A DNA stretch of 64,000 nt, taken from positions 1 to 64,000 of the IMG/VR virus record IMGVR_UViG_3300042862_000066, one strand, 5' to 3'. Under the pieces are notes generated by a model. The model had not been told where the DNA came from and ran no database searches. It saw only the letters and a list, made by a program, of their open reading frames with translations. The DNA is from a virus. Positions 24,601 to 33,956 of this stretch are shown piece by piece (positions within the stretch are counted from its first letter, which is position 1; every line of letters begins with the position of its first letter). Position numbers and translations under genes: made by a program.

Positions 24601-27600
24601 GAATTCTCGGCGTAAGACCTAAGAGTTTCTCTCTCGAATAAAAACTTAGTAAATAACTTAAGGCCTGTCTTCTCATCGTAAAAATCGAATACAGTTTGAT
24701 CTACTGGGGCAGATGTTTCCCATTGCAAGGGATTACTATATGCACCAGATTCAAATAAGTTTTTAATCGTAGCATAATCTGCATAAATCTTATCGCCTTT
24801 AATAGCTACTCCTGATGTAAGACTTGTTACTTCTCTTACATCTCTGCTTACATCCTTACCTTGGTAAGTAGTAGGGTTAGTGCTAAAGTTATAGTAGTCT
24901 TGTTGGAACAAGAAGCTCATCAAGTCATTTCTGAAAGTTCTTTGGAATGTTTCATCATCCTGACCAGTCTTCTTCTTGATACCCATAATTGGTACAAGAC
25001 CATCTTTCTGTTTAGCGTATACGTAATTTAGAGTTGCGTTCATAGCCTGACTATCGCGCAGTGGGAATAGTCGGTTATACTGTTCAATAATAAAATCTTG
25101 AATCTTAAATGCACTAATAGGTGATTCATCAGCAATCTTTCTAATTGACTCTCTGCTAATACCATTACTAACTGTCTCCATTTTTTCTAACTTCATGCGA
25201 GCATCCCATAAGGTACTTGTCTTATCGTTATCAAATTTAAGAGCCTGTGTAAGTTGTGTAACCTGTCCTGCCATTTCTTGGATCTCAACAAAGTGTGCAA
25301 ATACAGCTTTGTCTGCTTCAGTATATCCTGCAAGTCTAGATGCTTTCATGTTAGTCTCTAGATTATTCTCATCAAATAAACTAGGTTGCGAAGCGTACTC
25401 TCTTAGTAAGTTAAATACTTTAGACTTGTCATAACGACCCTTATCGTTTAGATACTCGCCCGGAGTTGCTGTAAAATCTCCAGACTCAAATAAGATAGTA
25501 TTACGCGCTTCAATTCTGTAGAACATACCTACATCTTTATATCCTACTGGGACCGCAAACTGACTCTTAAGTTTTCTTTGAAGTTCAATATAGTCTCGGA
25601 TAATAGGCTGTGATACAAAGTACACAGCTTGCTTAACTGGTACGCCTGCCTGAATCATAAATAACAATGAAGGTATAACCTCCTTGTTACCTTGGATGTC
25701 AAAGATCCATGCGTCTTTAGCAACGTCTACTGCTCCATTAATCATTTGGTTAATGATATCAGCAACACGATTACTTAAGTCAGCAGAGTAAGCAGACGAT
25801 AAAGATATCTTGTTATCTATCTCATTATGAGGCAAGTATAGTTCTTGAGTCATAAATACGGGCTGACCTTTTCCGTCAGTCGTAAGAATTCTAGTAGTAT
25901 CCATTACAAGACCTGTTCTTGCAAACAAGGTATTGAATGTATTATTAACTGCAATGATACCAAGTACTGCTTTACCTACGCTATTAGCCTGATGCTTGTA
26001 CAAGTTTCGGCCTAATTCAAATATTTCAGTAGGAGACTTCTTAGATCCCGGCGCTTCTCCGCGGATCTGTTCTGCCATTGTATTAGCAATAGGCTTAAGA
26101 ATGTCTGTACCGTTAGGAGTAATAAGGTTGATAAAGTTTTCAGGCATAGATAAGATATCTACGCTGTCTGCTATTAATGCATTCTCTATACCCTTAACGT
26201 TGTCTCCTTTGGCTAAAGAAACAATAGTTTGTTCTGTACCAAAGTTCTCAATAAAATCATAGATAGTTTGTTCGTCCTCACTAAGAGGGTTCTCAAACTC
26301 CATCATCTTAAAGATATTTTTTATTTCATCTCTAGTTACTTTTCGTCCCATCTCTTCAGATAGAGACTCAAGTGTTGAATCAGATACTGTTTTTACTACA
26401 GCCTTAATGTTAGGCATCATAGTAAACATCTTATCGATGTCAAAGTCACCACCTGATTTAGCTACAATCTCTGCTGGAAGAATTACAATGTTGCCAGATT
26501 CCTCTGGTAAGAATTCAAATACCTCCATGAACTCCATAGAGTTAAGACCCTGTACTGGAATACGTGCGGCTACCATAGTAACCATTGCTCTGTTATCTCC
26601 ATCGCTTAACCAAGACTCCTGTTTGATTAAAGTATTAAGCGCTTTCAATGGTGTAGTACCATCTTGCTGAGCTTTCTTTAATACGTCATCTCTCTTAAGT
26701 AAGTTTTTAAAACTTCCCTGTAAAGAGATTTTAACTTTTATTGCTTTGGTACCGATAACATTTTTGTTCTCATCGAGTATCTCTTCGTAGAACGTTAGAC
26801 CATTTGTACCGTACTGTTTAATTTCTTTTTCAGTAGCATTACGCATGTTCTTATTAGCATCTTCAAATCCTACTCCAGATACCTGTACTAACGCCTCACC
26901 ATTAATCTTTTGATTAATTAATCGTTTCTGAATAACACCTACTAGTAGTTTTTCTATCTTATCTACCGATAAAGAAAGTTCCAAGCTGTTCTTAAGTTCT
27001 CCTGTCTGACCATCGTAGTCAATAAAGTTTAATTCATGCTCAGCAAGTTCTTGTCTAGTAAGTTCGCGTTTAACAAACGCGATAAGATCTTCCATGTTGT
27101 TACCAATCTCCTTACGCAGTTGATCTTTTTTAATCTCTACTAAACGAGCAAGGTTGGCTTCATACTTAAGAAGCTTCGTGTAATTTTTAGAATCAATTTC
27201 TTGACCGCTTTCTAAAGCTTGTTCCCAAGCTAGTACTCTTTCTGTGGCATCTTTTATGTCTGGTCTCCAGTCTGTCGGAACGCCATTCTCCATTAAGCCG
27301 TCCTCGATAAGTTTACGAAGCTGAGTAGAGAAAGTAACCTTCTCGTTAAAGTGATCGTGTACTTCCAACTGATCTTTAAAGTAATCCATAAAGATTTCGT
27401 TAGGAGTAAACTCGTAACCCTCTTCGTCAATAGCTAAAGTTTTATCTCTATTGCTACTAGCATCTTTATAAAACTTATCAGCTGTACCATTCTTAGTAAG
27501 AGTATTGATTTTAGATCCAGAGTTTAACAAAGCATAGTCTACACCTTGTTCTAACATCTTTTTCTGTAATGCCTCTAAGTTCTTACCCTGAATTAAATTA

Positions 27601-30600
27601 GGGATAAGTGGCATCAAAGAGTACTTATGAAATGCATATAGAGGAAGACCATCTGTTTTAAGCGGTCCCCAGTACTGCATCTTTTTAACTGGGAAGAATT
27701 GAAGAAGGTCTTCAGTAATTTCTTCGCCATTAATTATTTTATTATATAGAGACTCCTGGTTAGTAGTCCATTTATTTAATGACATAAGTAATGCACGATA
27801 AGCATCAAAGTTTATCCAACCTTGACCATCGGCTTCAGTCATCTTCTCGTATTCTGAGAATCTCTTTGTTATATCTTTTACAGCTCTCTCAATTTGTTCT
27901 TCAGAAGCTCCTCTGTCTTTTAAACGTTTCTTTGTATACGCTACAGCAGACTTAACATAATCAGCATGATATACAGACTTGGTTATAGGATCTTCCATAA
28001 CTGCAGATACCATTGTCTTACCAAACTTCTTCGGAGTATATCCGAACTTTGAAGCAAGACTATTAGCACTAAGTCTAGCATTGATGTAGTCTTGCATGTA
28101 TAGGTCAGTACGTGGGATTCCTCCTGTGGCACCGATACCTGCATTACGTTTAAAGAATTCATCTTTAGCGTGGTTATATAAACCAGGGTCTCCGTAAAAC
28201 ATTAATACGGTCTCAAGATTTTGTTGCCAGCTATTAGCGACGTAAGCCTCAGCAATAGAATCTATAAGTTCTTGTTTACGCTCAGCACTAATTCTGTTAC
28301 TGTATTCTTTCTCACCAAGCATCTTCTCAAGAAGAGGATCTACTAAAGCAGAGTTATTATAGAAGTCAACTTTATTTAATTCCTTGTTGAATTCAGAAAC
28401 TTGACTAGTTAGATACTTACCTATTTGTGTTTCTACTTGCTCTCTTAGCTCTACATCGTTATTCAATTCAGCTAAGAATTGTTCCTGAGTAGCAATTCCT
28501 TTCTCACTATATTTTTTAAGTGCGGTTTTAGTATTGCTGTTTAGAATCTTATCAAAGATTACAAACTCGGACCCGACTTTCTTATAAGTATCATTTCCTA
28601 CTAATGCATTACCTGCTACCTTTTCTGATTGTACTTTTTGAATACGCTCATACTCTGATCCAAGATGCTGAGTAAGATCTTTAATAAATTGTATCTTACC
28701 TAGAGACTGACCATTCTGTGTTTTTTTAGAGAAGTCAGAAAGAGTAATAAGATGTCTTATTTTATTTTCTGCATTTCCAAAGTCATTAGGGTCTCCAGTA
28801 ATTAAACGGTACAGGTAGGTAGTAGACTTATCCGCATGACGGGTACCTTCAGATACTCCGTAGAGCATCATCATATACAAATCTTGTAAAGTCTTAGTCA
28901 TAGCATCAGCACTAGCTGAAGCAACGCCGCTTCTGTCAATTATATTCTTAACTGATTTAGTTTCAAAGCTAGCACCAGACATATTTAATAATTGGATCTC
29001 AGCTTTAATCGTATCACCATAGGAGTTTCTCCAAATAGCTTTCTCACCATCCTTAGTAAATAATCTAGCCATGAACTTAGAAGACTTCATGAATGGATTA
29101 CGAGACTTAGCTAGGTGATTCATACTTAAATCAGTAGCGCCTTCTACGCCCTCTTGTGTAAGAGCAGTAATTGTATCAGCACCATTAATACTATCTATCT
29201 GGTTCATCAAAGTACCGCGTAGAGATTTCTCATATTGATTTTCTCCCTCAGCGTTAGACACTGTAGTATCAGAGAAATCGTCTGACCACTTAAGCTGGAA
29301 CTTCTGTATAGCAGTAAACTTAGGAGCGATACCACCAAGCATTGCTTTAAGTAAACGATCGTTTGTATTAACCTTATACTTAGCAAACAACTGACTAGGT
29401 CTAGTTATTACAATAGGGTTCTTAGCCCCAACAGTATTGTTGTATGTATATATACCGAACTTAAGATGTCTATGTAAGTCATAGATAGCCTTAAAGGTTT
29501 CGTCTTCCGAAGAAAGCATTGCTTTTCTAGTAGTAGCGTTATCTTCTAATGGCATACCGATATCTTCCATAAAGCTAAATAGTCCATCCAGGTTCTTCTT
29601 ACTAAGAAGATTACCATGCTTAGCCATTACAGCCTTTATGTTTAAGCTATTAACATTATCCTTAGATAGAACTATAAAGTCTCCTTCAGGTGCTATAGCA
29701 AATGCATTATCCCATTTAGAACCAACCTTGCGATATTCTCCTCCAGCACGTACTGGAGTAATACTTAATGTAGTTTTTACAGTAGAACCTGCAGTCTGAT
29801 TAATCTCATCCTGCTGAATCTCTTCTTCATCCTTATACTCGTTAGCCAATCCCATATGAAGAGACACAAGAGGAATACGCTTCATAGTCATGATCTGCGT
29901 AATCTCTGTCCATAACTCTTGGGAAGTTCTTTCCATTGTAGAAGGAGGCCCGACCTTTTGCAAGAACTGCTTTATCATAGGGTAATCCTCTGATGCAGCA
30001 GACAACATGTTATAAACATCATCTATGTTTCTAGCTCCGTCAGTAATATTATAGATACGGTTCCATGCAGCGTTGTAGTCCATCAGCATAGGGAACCCTA
30101 ACTTATTGAGTCTAACGCTACCATCTTTCTCGTAGGCATAAAGACTACGGATAGTGTATAGGAGAGTAGGAGAAGCCAATGCTTTCGCTGAACTCTCGTT
30201 ACCAGATTTAGCTTCGAACTCGTTCTTTAGAGATAGTTTACTATCATCCATACCCTCTAGTTCCGCCAACTGACGATCTTCGAACTGCATGAACTTGCTG
30301 TTCTCCATGTGGTATTTGATTACCCCTTCTGGTTTAGCTAAGTTATTTGGATCACCAAAGTGTCTTAGGGCATATGATAACATGTCTATCTCATAATCGA
30401 TATCTTGTATATCAAATCCTTCTGCCACCATGTCATTACGGTCTAGGATCGCGTTATATAATGCCTCAGTAAGTTTCTGTTCAGCATACTTATACGCTGT
30501 TGCTCTTCCGGCTACTGTACGAATTACAGATGTAGTAAACGTTTTAGTTCCAGATCCATTTAGTTTGTCAATAGCTTGAGAGAATAACGCATCTATAGTA

Positions 30601-33600
30601 GATCCTATTAATCTAGAATCCTCATATGATAACTTGCTAGGGTCGCGTAATTCTTGTGGGGTCGTAGACTGTACAGTTCTATTACTATTTAGAGTAGTAA
30701 ATACTCTATTAGCTTGGTTAAATGTGTACTGGTTAAGATCTCCTACTCGTAGCTTCTCATACATCTCGTTAACATAACTGCTGTTACCGCCGTTAGTTAG
30801 GATGTCTTCCGATCTAGTTTTACCGAATAGCTCCATCAAGAAATCAAATATCTTTTGGAAGATGTTTCTCTTTACTGGTGACTTAGCTACAGGCTTCTTA
30901 TTACCAAGCATATACTCGCGGAAGTCTTCTGCTAAGTATTCTTCTATTTCCTCTTCTGTTGCTTTTGCAAACTCTACTGTGTTACCAGAGAATGCTACAA
31001 ATTTTCCTTTCTGTTTTCTAGCCTCGCTATAAAGTTTTTCTCTTTCAACCTCGGTCAAGAACATTTGGGTAAATCCGTGCCAAGCTTCGTGGTATAGATC
31101 AGAGTAATCTGACCCTTTAAACAGTGTGATACCATTTACATCCCAACGAGCAATACCATTCTTAGTAGCAGTATTGACAGCATTAAACATTACCTTAAAT
31201 GGTATATGTTGTCTAAGTGGGCTATTCTCATACCAGGTCTTAGCGGCAGCAATTTGTTCTCTAGTTGCTGTAACGTTACCCTGGATTTTTAATTTGTTTT
31301 TATTCTTATTGATGAATTCGTCATCACCAGAAAGCTTATCTAATATATCGCTATCAGCACTTGTCTTTCTTCTACGGAAAACTTGTTGCTTAGTAGCTTC
31401 ATTTACAACCACTTCTGTAGCTGCAGGTTTTTCAACTACCGGAGCTTCTGTAACTACTTCAGTAGTAGCAGGTTGATTATCAGCTTTGATAGCAAGTTTC
31501 TTAAAAGCTCTATCATTAATGATGTCTTCGTATGCTCCTACTGTCGTTGCTCCAGATTGCTCATAAGTTAAAAGACTGTGCTGGTACTCGTGTTCCATCA
31601 CAAAATTCTCGAAGTCTTGATATGTAGCAAATGCGTCTTCAGCTAATGCTGTAGCAAATGATCCATCTTTTTGTTTACGAGATTTAGTCCAGGCTTTCTC
31701 CTCAAACTTCTTTTTAAGAAACTCTCTATTAATAATAATCTTATTATTAGTTCGATCGTATCTAGCAGCTCCCGGCTCACCCGTTGCTGCTTTAATGGAT
31801 GATCTATCTATTACTGGAATACCATTATAGGTTTCTTTTTTAATACCAAGTAATGGGCTAATAAGATCATCGTACTTTTCGTATATCTTTTCGTACGCTT
31901 CTAATTCGGCAGCAGACATTTTAGTTTTATCTATCTTACCGTCTATCTTATAGTTTTCTATATTAGGTATAGCCTTAAGAAGTTCTTTTTGTTCTTCGGC
32001 TCTATACTCTGCTACCTTAGTATCTTTAGCAGAAACTTTAGCAGACTTTGCAATTATTGCATTTATCTCACCAGTCTTACCTGTAAAGATTGCTGTCTCT
32101 CGTGGTGATAATGTCTCTTTATTAATTACTTTATTAGCAATAATATCTAAGATAATATCAGATACGATATTCTTATCTACAAATTTTGTGTAGTCTTTAT
32201 CGCTAATGATATCCTTGCTTTCAACAATAACTTTAGCAGTATCAGCATTGATTGGTGCTACCTTAAAATAAGGATTATACTGTTTAACTTTACCCTCAAC
32301 ATCTAAGTCTACTTTTACTGTAGCAAAACTTTCTAAGTACTCCGAGTAAGGAACATTTGTGATAGATGCTTTGTCACCAGTAATGGTAAACATAGATACC
32401 ATACCATTAGCGCTAGCCTTAGCAGTGTCTATTACATATTCTCTTCCACGTCCTTTTGCATTAGTCTTAAAAGCTGCCGTAAGTTCTTCTCTTGATTTTG
32501 CTGTATTAGAAAGGTTTAGTTTTTCTCCTTGGTATTTAACAAAAAACTCTCCAGTTGAACTGTCGACACCGTAGCTAATATCTTTAACAGAACTTAATAC
32601 GTAAGTACCTATTATCTTTTTCTTATCGGCATTAGTAATAATCTCCCCTGCAGTGTCAGTATCTACATCAAGAATAAGGCTTACGATATTATTAACTAGC
32701 TCGTCACTAAGACTTTTATTTATGATTGGTACGGGAGTATTAGTTTCATTAGGGGTAACGTATATACCACCAAATGAATTTTTAGAAACTGCTCCCGGAG
32801 CAAAGAAACTAAAGTTTAAGTTCTGCTTTCCAAAGTAGCTTCCGCTATAAGGAATAGGCTTAGCATCAATGTCACTTATTGCACCAAAGCTACCAAAGTC
32901 TATAGAGTTAATGATCTTGTTTCCTTTAGCGCCTCTGATATAATCATAGGCTGATTCTAGGAAATCAAAACCTTGTCTTAAATATTCTCTAGCCTCATCT
33001 ACAGACATGTTAAAGTTCTTAGCAATCTCTTGGGGATTCTGAGTATTAGTTACTCTGTCCACGTCTGCGGCGCCATCCTTAGTTTTACTAGGAAGATATC
33101 GGCTATTATAATAAACTACTTTACCGTCTTCTGCTACTTCATACTTATCATTAAGTCTAACAATATTTCCTTGTTTATCTGTAAGAGCATATACAAAAGC
33201 ATTCTTGTAATCCTCAATTATATAATCAGTATCTACTCCAGACTTAATTACTGATGCTACATGAGGATAGGTATCATTTACATCTATCTCGTTGTATCGC
33301 ATCAGAGTAAGGAATAAACCTCCGTCTACTCCTTTGTAGGGAACACCTTGCTCAGGAGTTTTAGCTTCTCCTGCCAGTAGTTTACTTAATACGTCTTTTG
33401 TAAAGTTTGTATAGAACTTCATTCTTGGGTCAGAACCATTTTCTTCTTTACCCTCAAGAAGTTCCTGTATAGAAGTACTTAACGGACTGTCCGGTTTTCT
33501 TGTTCTACCATATACAGTATTAGATGAACCTAATGCTAAAGAAGTTTGAACCTTGTCAATCTGATCTTGAATAGTAAGTTCTTCTTTAGTCTTAGCTAAT

Positions 33601-33956
33601 TCTACCGCAGGATTAGTATCTACTCCTAGGAAGGCAGCAGTTTCATCAAAGCCGTCTTTATCATCAGCTACTAGTCTAGCTAGTCCTCCCACCTCTCTTA
33701 TATCTAAACCAAGGTCTTCAAGTTCTGCAAACTTTTCTTCTACGCCCCATAGTTGTTTTATGAAAGGTATAGACATGCGAGCATAGTCGATTGCTGAGTT
33801 CTGATTATTTGTAAGACCGTATACACGGTTATACATATCATTCAGATACGTCTTTAGATCAAATGGAGTTTTATTTTCCACATAAGTCAAAAGATCCTTC
33901 GCAATTTTAGTACGAAGGATCCTTAATTGTTTATCGCTAAGAGTACAAGTAATCAT
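21603..33956 (-). CDS. Giant virion RNA polymerase - SF1 helicase fusion (4117 aa)
   Basis: This single 4117-residue chain has several enzyme modules. HEYQH (789-793) and HEAWH (956-960) are two zinc-peptidase-like motifs. DFDID at 2504-2508, preceded by ARIPVQGLNSME and LPAEIVAKSGG, mirrors the cellular beta-prime catalytic NADFDGD loop and equals the motif of the crAss-like RNA polymerase of Cellulophaga phage phi14:2 gp66. The C-terminal region is an SF1B (Dda/RecD2-like) helicase: GYAGTGKT ending at T3438, a DESS Walker B, GDPAQIKPV and TIHKSQGATY with VALSRA. By analogy it is packaged, enters the cell with the DNA and transcribes early genes. The helicase may unwind template. It is about twice the phi14:2 polymerase (about 2180 aa). 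Its start shares a base with the upstream stop. Confidence 0.88.
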   Translation of the reverse strand: MITCTLSDKQLRILRTKIAKDLLTYVENKTPFDLKTYLNDMYNRVYGLTNNQNSAIDYARMSIPFIKQLWGVEEKFAELEDLGLDIREVGGLARLVADDKDGFDETAAFLGVDTNPAVELAKTKEELTIQDQIDKVQTSLALGSSNTVYGRTRKPDSPLSTSIQELLEGKEENGSDPRMKFYTNFTKDVLSKLLAGEAKTPEQGVPYKGVDGGLFLTLMRYNEIDVNDTYPHVASVIKSGVDTDYIIEDYKNAFVYALTDKQGNIVRLNDKYEVAEDGKVVYYNSRYLPSKTKDGAADVDRVTNTQNPQEIAKNFNMSVDEAREYLRQGFDFLESAYDYIRGAKGNKIINSIDFGSFGAISDIDAKPIPYSGSYFGKQNLNFSFFAPGAVSKNSFGGIYVTPNETNTPVPIINKSLSDELVNNIVSLILDVDTDTAGEIITNADKKKIIGTYVLSSVKDISYGVDSSTGEFFVKYQGEKLNLSNTAKSREELTAAFKTNAKGRGREYVIDTAKASANGMVSMFTITGDKASITNVPYSEYLESFATVKVDLDVEGKVKQYNPYFKVAPINADTAKVIVESKDIISDKDYTKFVDKNIVSDIILDIIANKVINKETLSPRETAIFTGKTGEINAIIAKSAKVSAKDTKVAEYRAEEQKELLKAIPNIENYKIDGKIDKTKMSAAELEAYEKIYEKYDDLISPLLGIKKETYNGIPVIDRSSIKAATGEPGAARYDRTNNKIIINREFLKKKFEEKAWTKSRKQKDGSFATALAEDAFATYQDFENFVMEHEYQHSLLTYEQSGATTVGAYEDIINDRAFKKLAIKADNQPATTEVVTEAPVVEKPAATEVVVNEATKQQVFRRRKTSADSDILDKLSGDDEFINKNKNKLKIQGNVTATREQIAAAKTWYENSPLRQHIPFKVMFNAVNTATKNGIARWDVNGITLFKGSDYSDLYHEAWHGFTQMFLTEVEREKLYSEARKQKGKFVAFSGNTVEFAKATEEEIEEYLAEDFREYMLGNKKPVAKSPVKRNIFQKIFDFLMELFGKTRSEDILTNGGNSSYVNEMYEKLRVGDLNQYTFNQANRVFTTLNSNRTVQSTTPQELRDPSKLSYEDSRLIGSTIDALFSQAIDKLNGSGTKTFTTSVIRTVAGRATAYKYAEQKLTEALYNAILDRNDMVAEGFDIQDIDYEIDMLSYALRHFGDPNNLAKPEGVIKYHMENSKFMQFEDRQLAELEGMDDSKLSLKNEFEAKSGNESSAKALASPTLLYTIRSLYAYEKDGSVRLNKLGFPMLMDYNAAWNRIYNITDGARNIDDVYNMLSAASEDYPMIKQFLQKVGPPSTMERTSQELWTEITQIMTMKRIPLVSLHMGLANEYKDEEEIQQDEINQTAGSTVKTTLSITPVRAGGEYRKVGSKWDNAFAIAPEGDFIVLSKDNVNSLNIKAVMAKHGNLLSKKNLDGLFSFMEDIGMPLEDNATTRKAMLSSEDETFKAIYDLHRHLKFGIYTYNNTVGAKNPIVITRPSQLFAKYKVNTNDRLLKAMLGGIAPKFTAIQKFQLKWSDDFSDTTVSNAEGENQYEKSLRGTLMNQIDSINGADTITALTQEGVEGATDLSMNHLAKSRNPFMKSSKFMARLFTKDGEKAIWRNSYGDTIKAEIQLLNMSGASFETKSVKNIIDRSGVASASADAMTKTLQDLYMMMLYGVSEGTRHADKSTTYLYRLITGDPNDFGNAENKIRHLITLSDFSKKTQNGQSLGKIQFIKDLTQHLGSEYERIQKVQSEKVAGNALVGNDTYKKVGSEFVIFDKILNSNTKTALKKYSEKGIATQEQFLAELNNDVELREQVETQIGKYLTSQVSEFNKELNKVDFYNNSALVDPLLEKMLGEKEYSNRISAERKQELIDSIAEAYVANSWQQNLETVLMFYGDPGLYNHAKDEFFKRNAGIGATGGIPRTDLYMQDYINARLSANSLASKFGYTPKKFGKTMVSAVMEDPITKSVYHADYVKSAVAYTKKRLKDRGASEEQIERAVKDITKRFSEYEKMTEADGQGWINFDAYRALLMSLNKWTTNQESLYNKIINGEEITEDLLQFFPVKKMQYWGPLKTDGLPLYAFHKYSLMPLIPNLIQGKNLEALQKKMLEQGVDYALLNSGSKINTLTKNGTADKFYKDASSNRDKTLAIDEEGYEFTPNEIFMDYFKDQLEVHDHFNEKVTFSTQLRKLIEDGLMENGVPTDWRPDIKDATERVLAWEQALESGQEIDSKNYTKLLKYEANLARLVEIKKDQLRKEIGNNMEDLIAFVKRELTRQELAEHELNFIDYDGQTGELKNSLELSLSVDKIEKLLVGVIQKRLINQKINGEALVQVSGVGFEDANKNMRNATEKEIKQYGTNGLTFYEEILDENKNVIGTKAIKVKISLQGSFKNLLKRDDVLKKAQQDGTTPLKALNTLIKQESWLSDGDNRAMVTMVAARIPVQGLNSMEFMEVFEFLPEESGNIVILPAEIVAKSGGDFDIDKMFTMMPNIKAVVKTVSDSTLESLSEEMGRKVTRDEIKNIFKMMEFENPLSEDEQTIYDFIENFGTEQTIVSLAKGDNVKGIENALIADSVDILSMPENFINLITPNGTDILKPIANTMAEQIRGEAPGSKKSPTEIFELGRNLYKHQANSVGKAVLGIIAVNNTFNTLFARTGLVMDTTRILTTDGKGQPVFMTQELYLPHNEIDNKISLSSAYSADLSNRVADIINQMINGAVDVAKDAWIFDIQGNKEVIPSLLFMIQAGVPVKQAVYFVSQPIIRDYIELQRKLKSQFAVPVGYKDVGMFYRIEARNTILFESGDFTATPGEYLNDKGRYDKSKVFNLLREYASQPSLFDENNLETNMKASRLAGYTEADKAVFAHFVEIQEMAGQVTQLTQALKFDNDKTSTLWDARMKLEKMETVSNGISRESIRKIADESPISAFKIQDFIIEQYNRLFPLRDSQAMNATLNYVYAKQKDGLVPIMGIKKKTGQDDETFQRTFRNDLMSFLFQQDYYNFSTNPTTYQGKDVSRDVREVTSLTSGVAIKGDKIYADYATIKNLFESGAYSNPLQWETSAPVDQTVFDFYDEKTGLKLFTKFLFERETLRSYAENSEDAIKATEEFNKYFKSFNVDESEPYRNQKAYEAVLRDRALDNLNYHGHMFYGERAYGRQVLGIKAKYPELFTTYPILSNLEAFTKPYGTTTITNVKFANTLLTSDDLNVYHNNLQDLANPSVSKVSDPTDNENISKIFQRFALFSMIQTGTDLKTTYSMVRALPTEMTTLLLEKPYNDFINKSVPEQQAIVTSYTGLFTDQYSKDNFLSKKVKNYTEDVSKDALVLGEGKNRIINLDPIAQIAVETEKVDVDQEGVSRTIEVGGIPINLDTLGISFQPNSQQVEALNNIAEFIGKGFDENSAIEDNMYTLMGYAGTGKTSITKILLDYLNKAGKSVDITATTHKAKGVLAQAVGRKTKTIHTVLSLAPNIDPARVDLDTLNMSPAKEKPVIPADVIIIDESSFIGPDLFEFIKDKAEKDGQQVIFVGDPAQIKPVAPNSTSDEVTLKENSPVFREVSNKSELTQVERQATGNPLGPILDALRGNLHATKDAFAHRTALNGNEGIVFNDSGKSFIQSAVNAFRSDNFKANRNFTRVITYLNERVPQYNNAVRQGLGYTEEYVPGEILMGYDNYKKNKNGEYDINNSVDYVVLSAEYVEDQPIAKNVVEAAGLQPYSGSGYKLVIQDISDKRAKPVEVFMLSRNNEDSLYDNLGEQAQKLASLAKVENSLWRYYYAFKESFGTDRAIKHQGRTVIKKTLDYGYSHTIHKSQGATYTNIFVDLGSISKSQDIEERNQMKYVALSRATNVAYVLSGAAEGVAPELDWNMEFGKQMPVKSEVRTADDITTLSQVTLVEDPRTGIRTFKYALEKKDGISQPMTGVLTDETMASFKTDYPNALVLYNETTTGEGGTAGTNTVWRGLGTNAVGLPTKKGTRPTKVGSDKINLVDALTDDTLAENKVIIDQAIANIKNQMAKPNRFIVFDQYGYGQYMLGYTENTPLAKNPKFAPVAKQTFLYLSEQLFRNFGYVNPHYLQFSEGRKVVQKEQPISDDDVIEQNKKC

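Noticed and set aside
21603-33956. Stop-codon recoding (TAG or TGA read as an amino acid) in the giant genes
   Set aside because: The giant frames are open under the standard code, and TAG is used as an ordinary terminator elsewhere (for example at 6404 and 7887).
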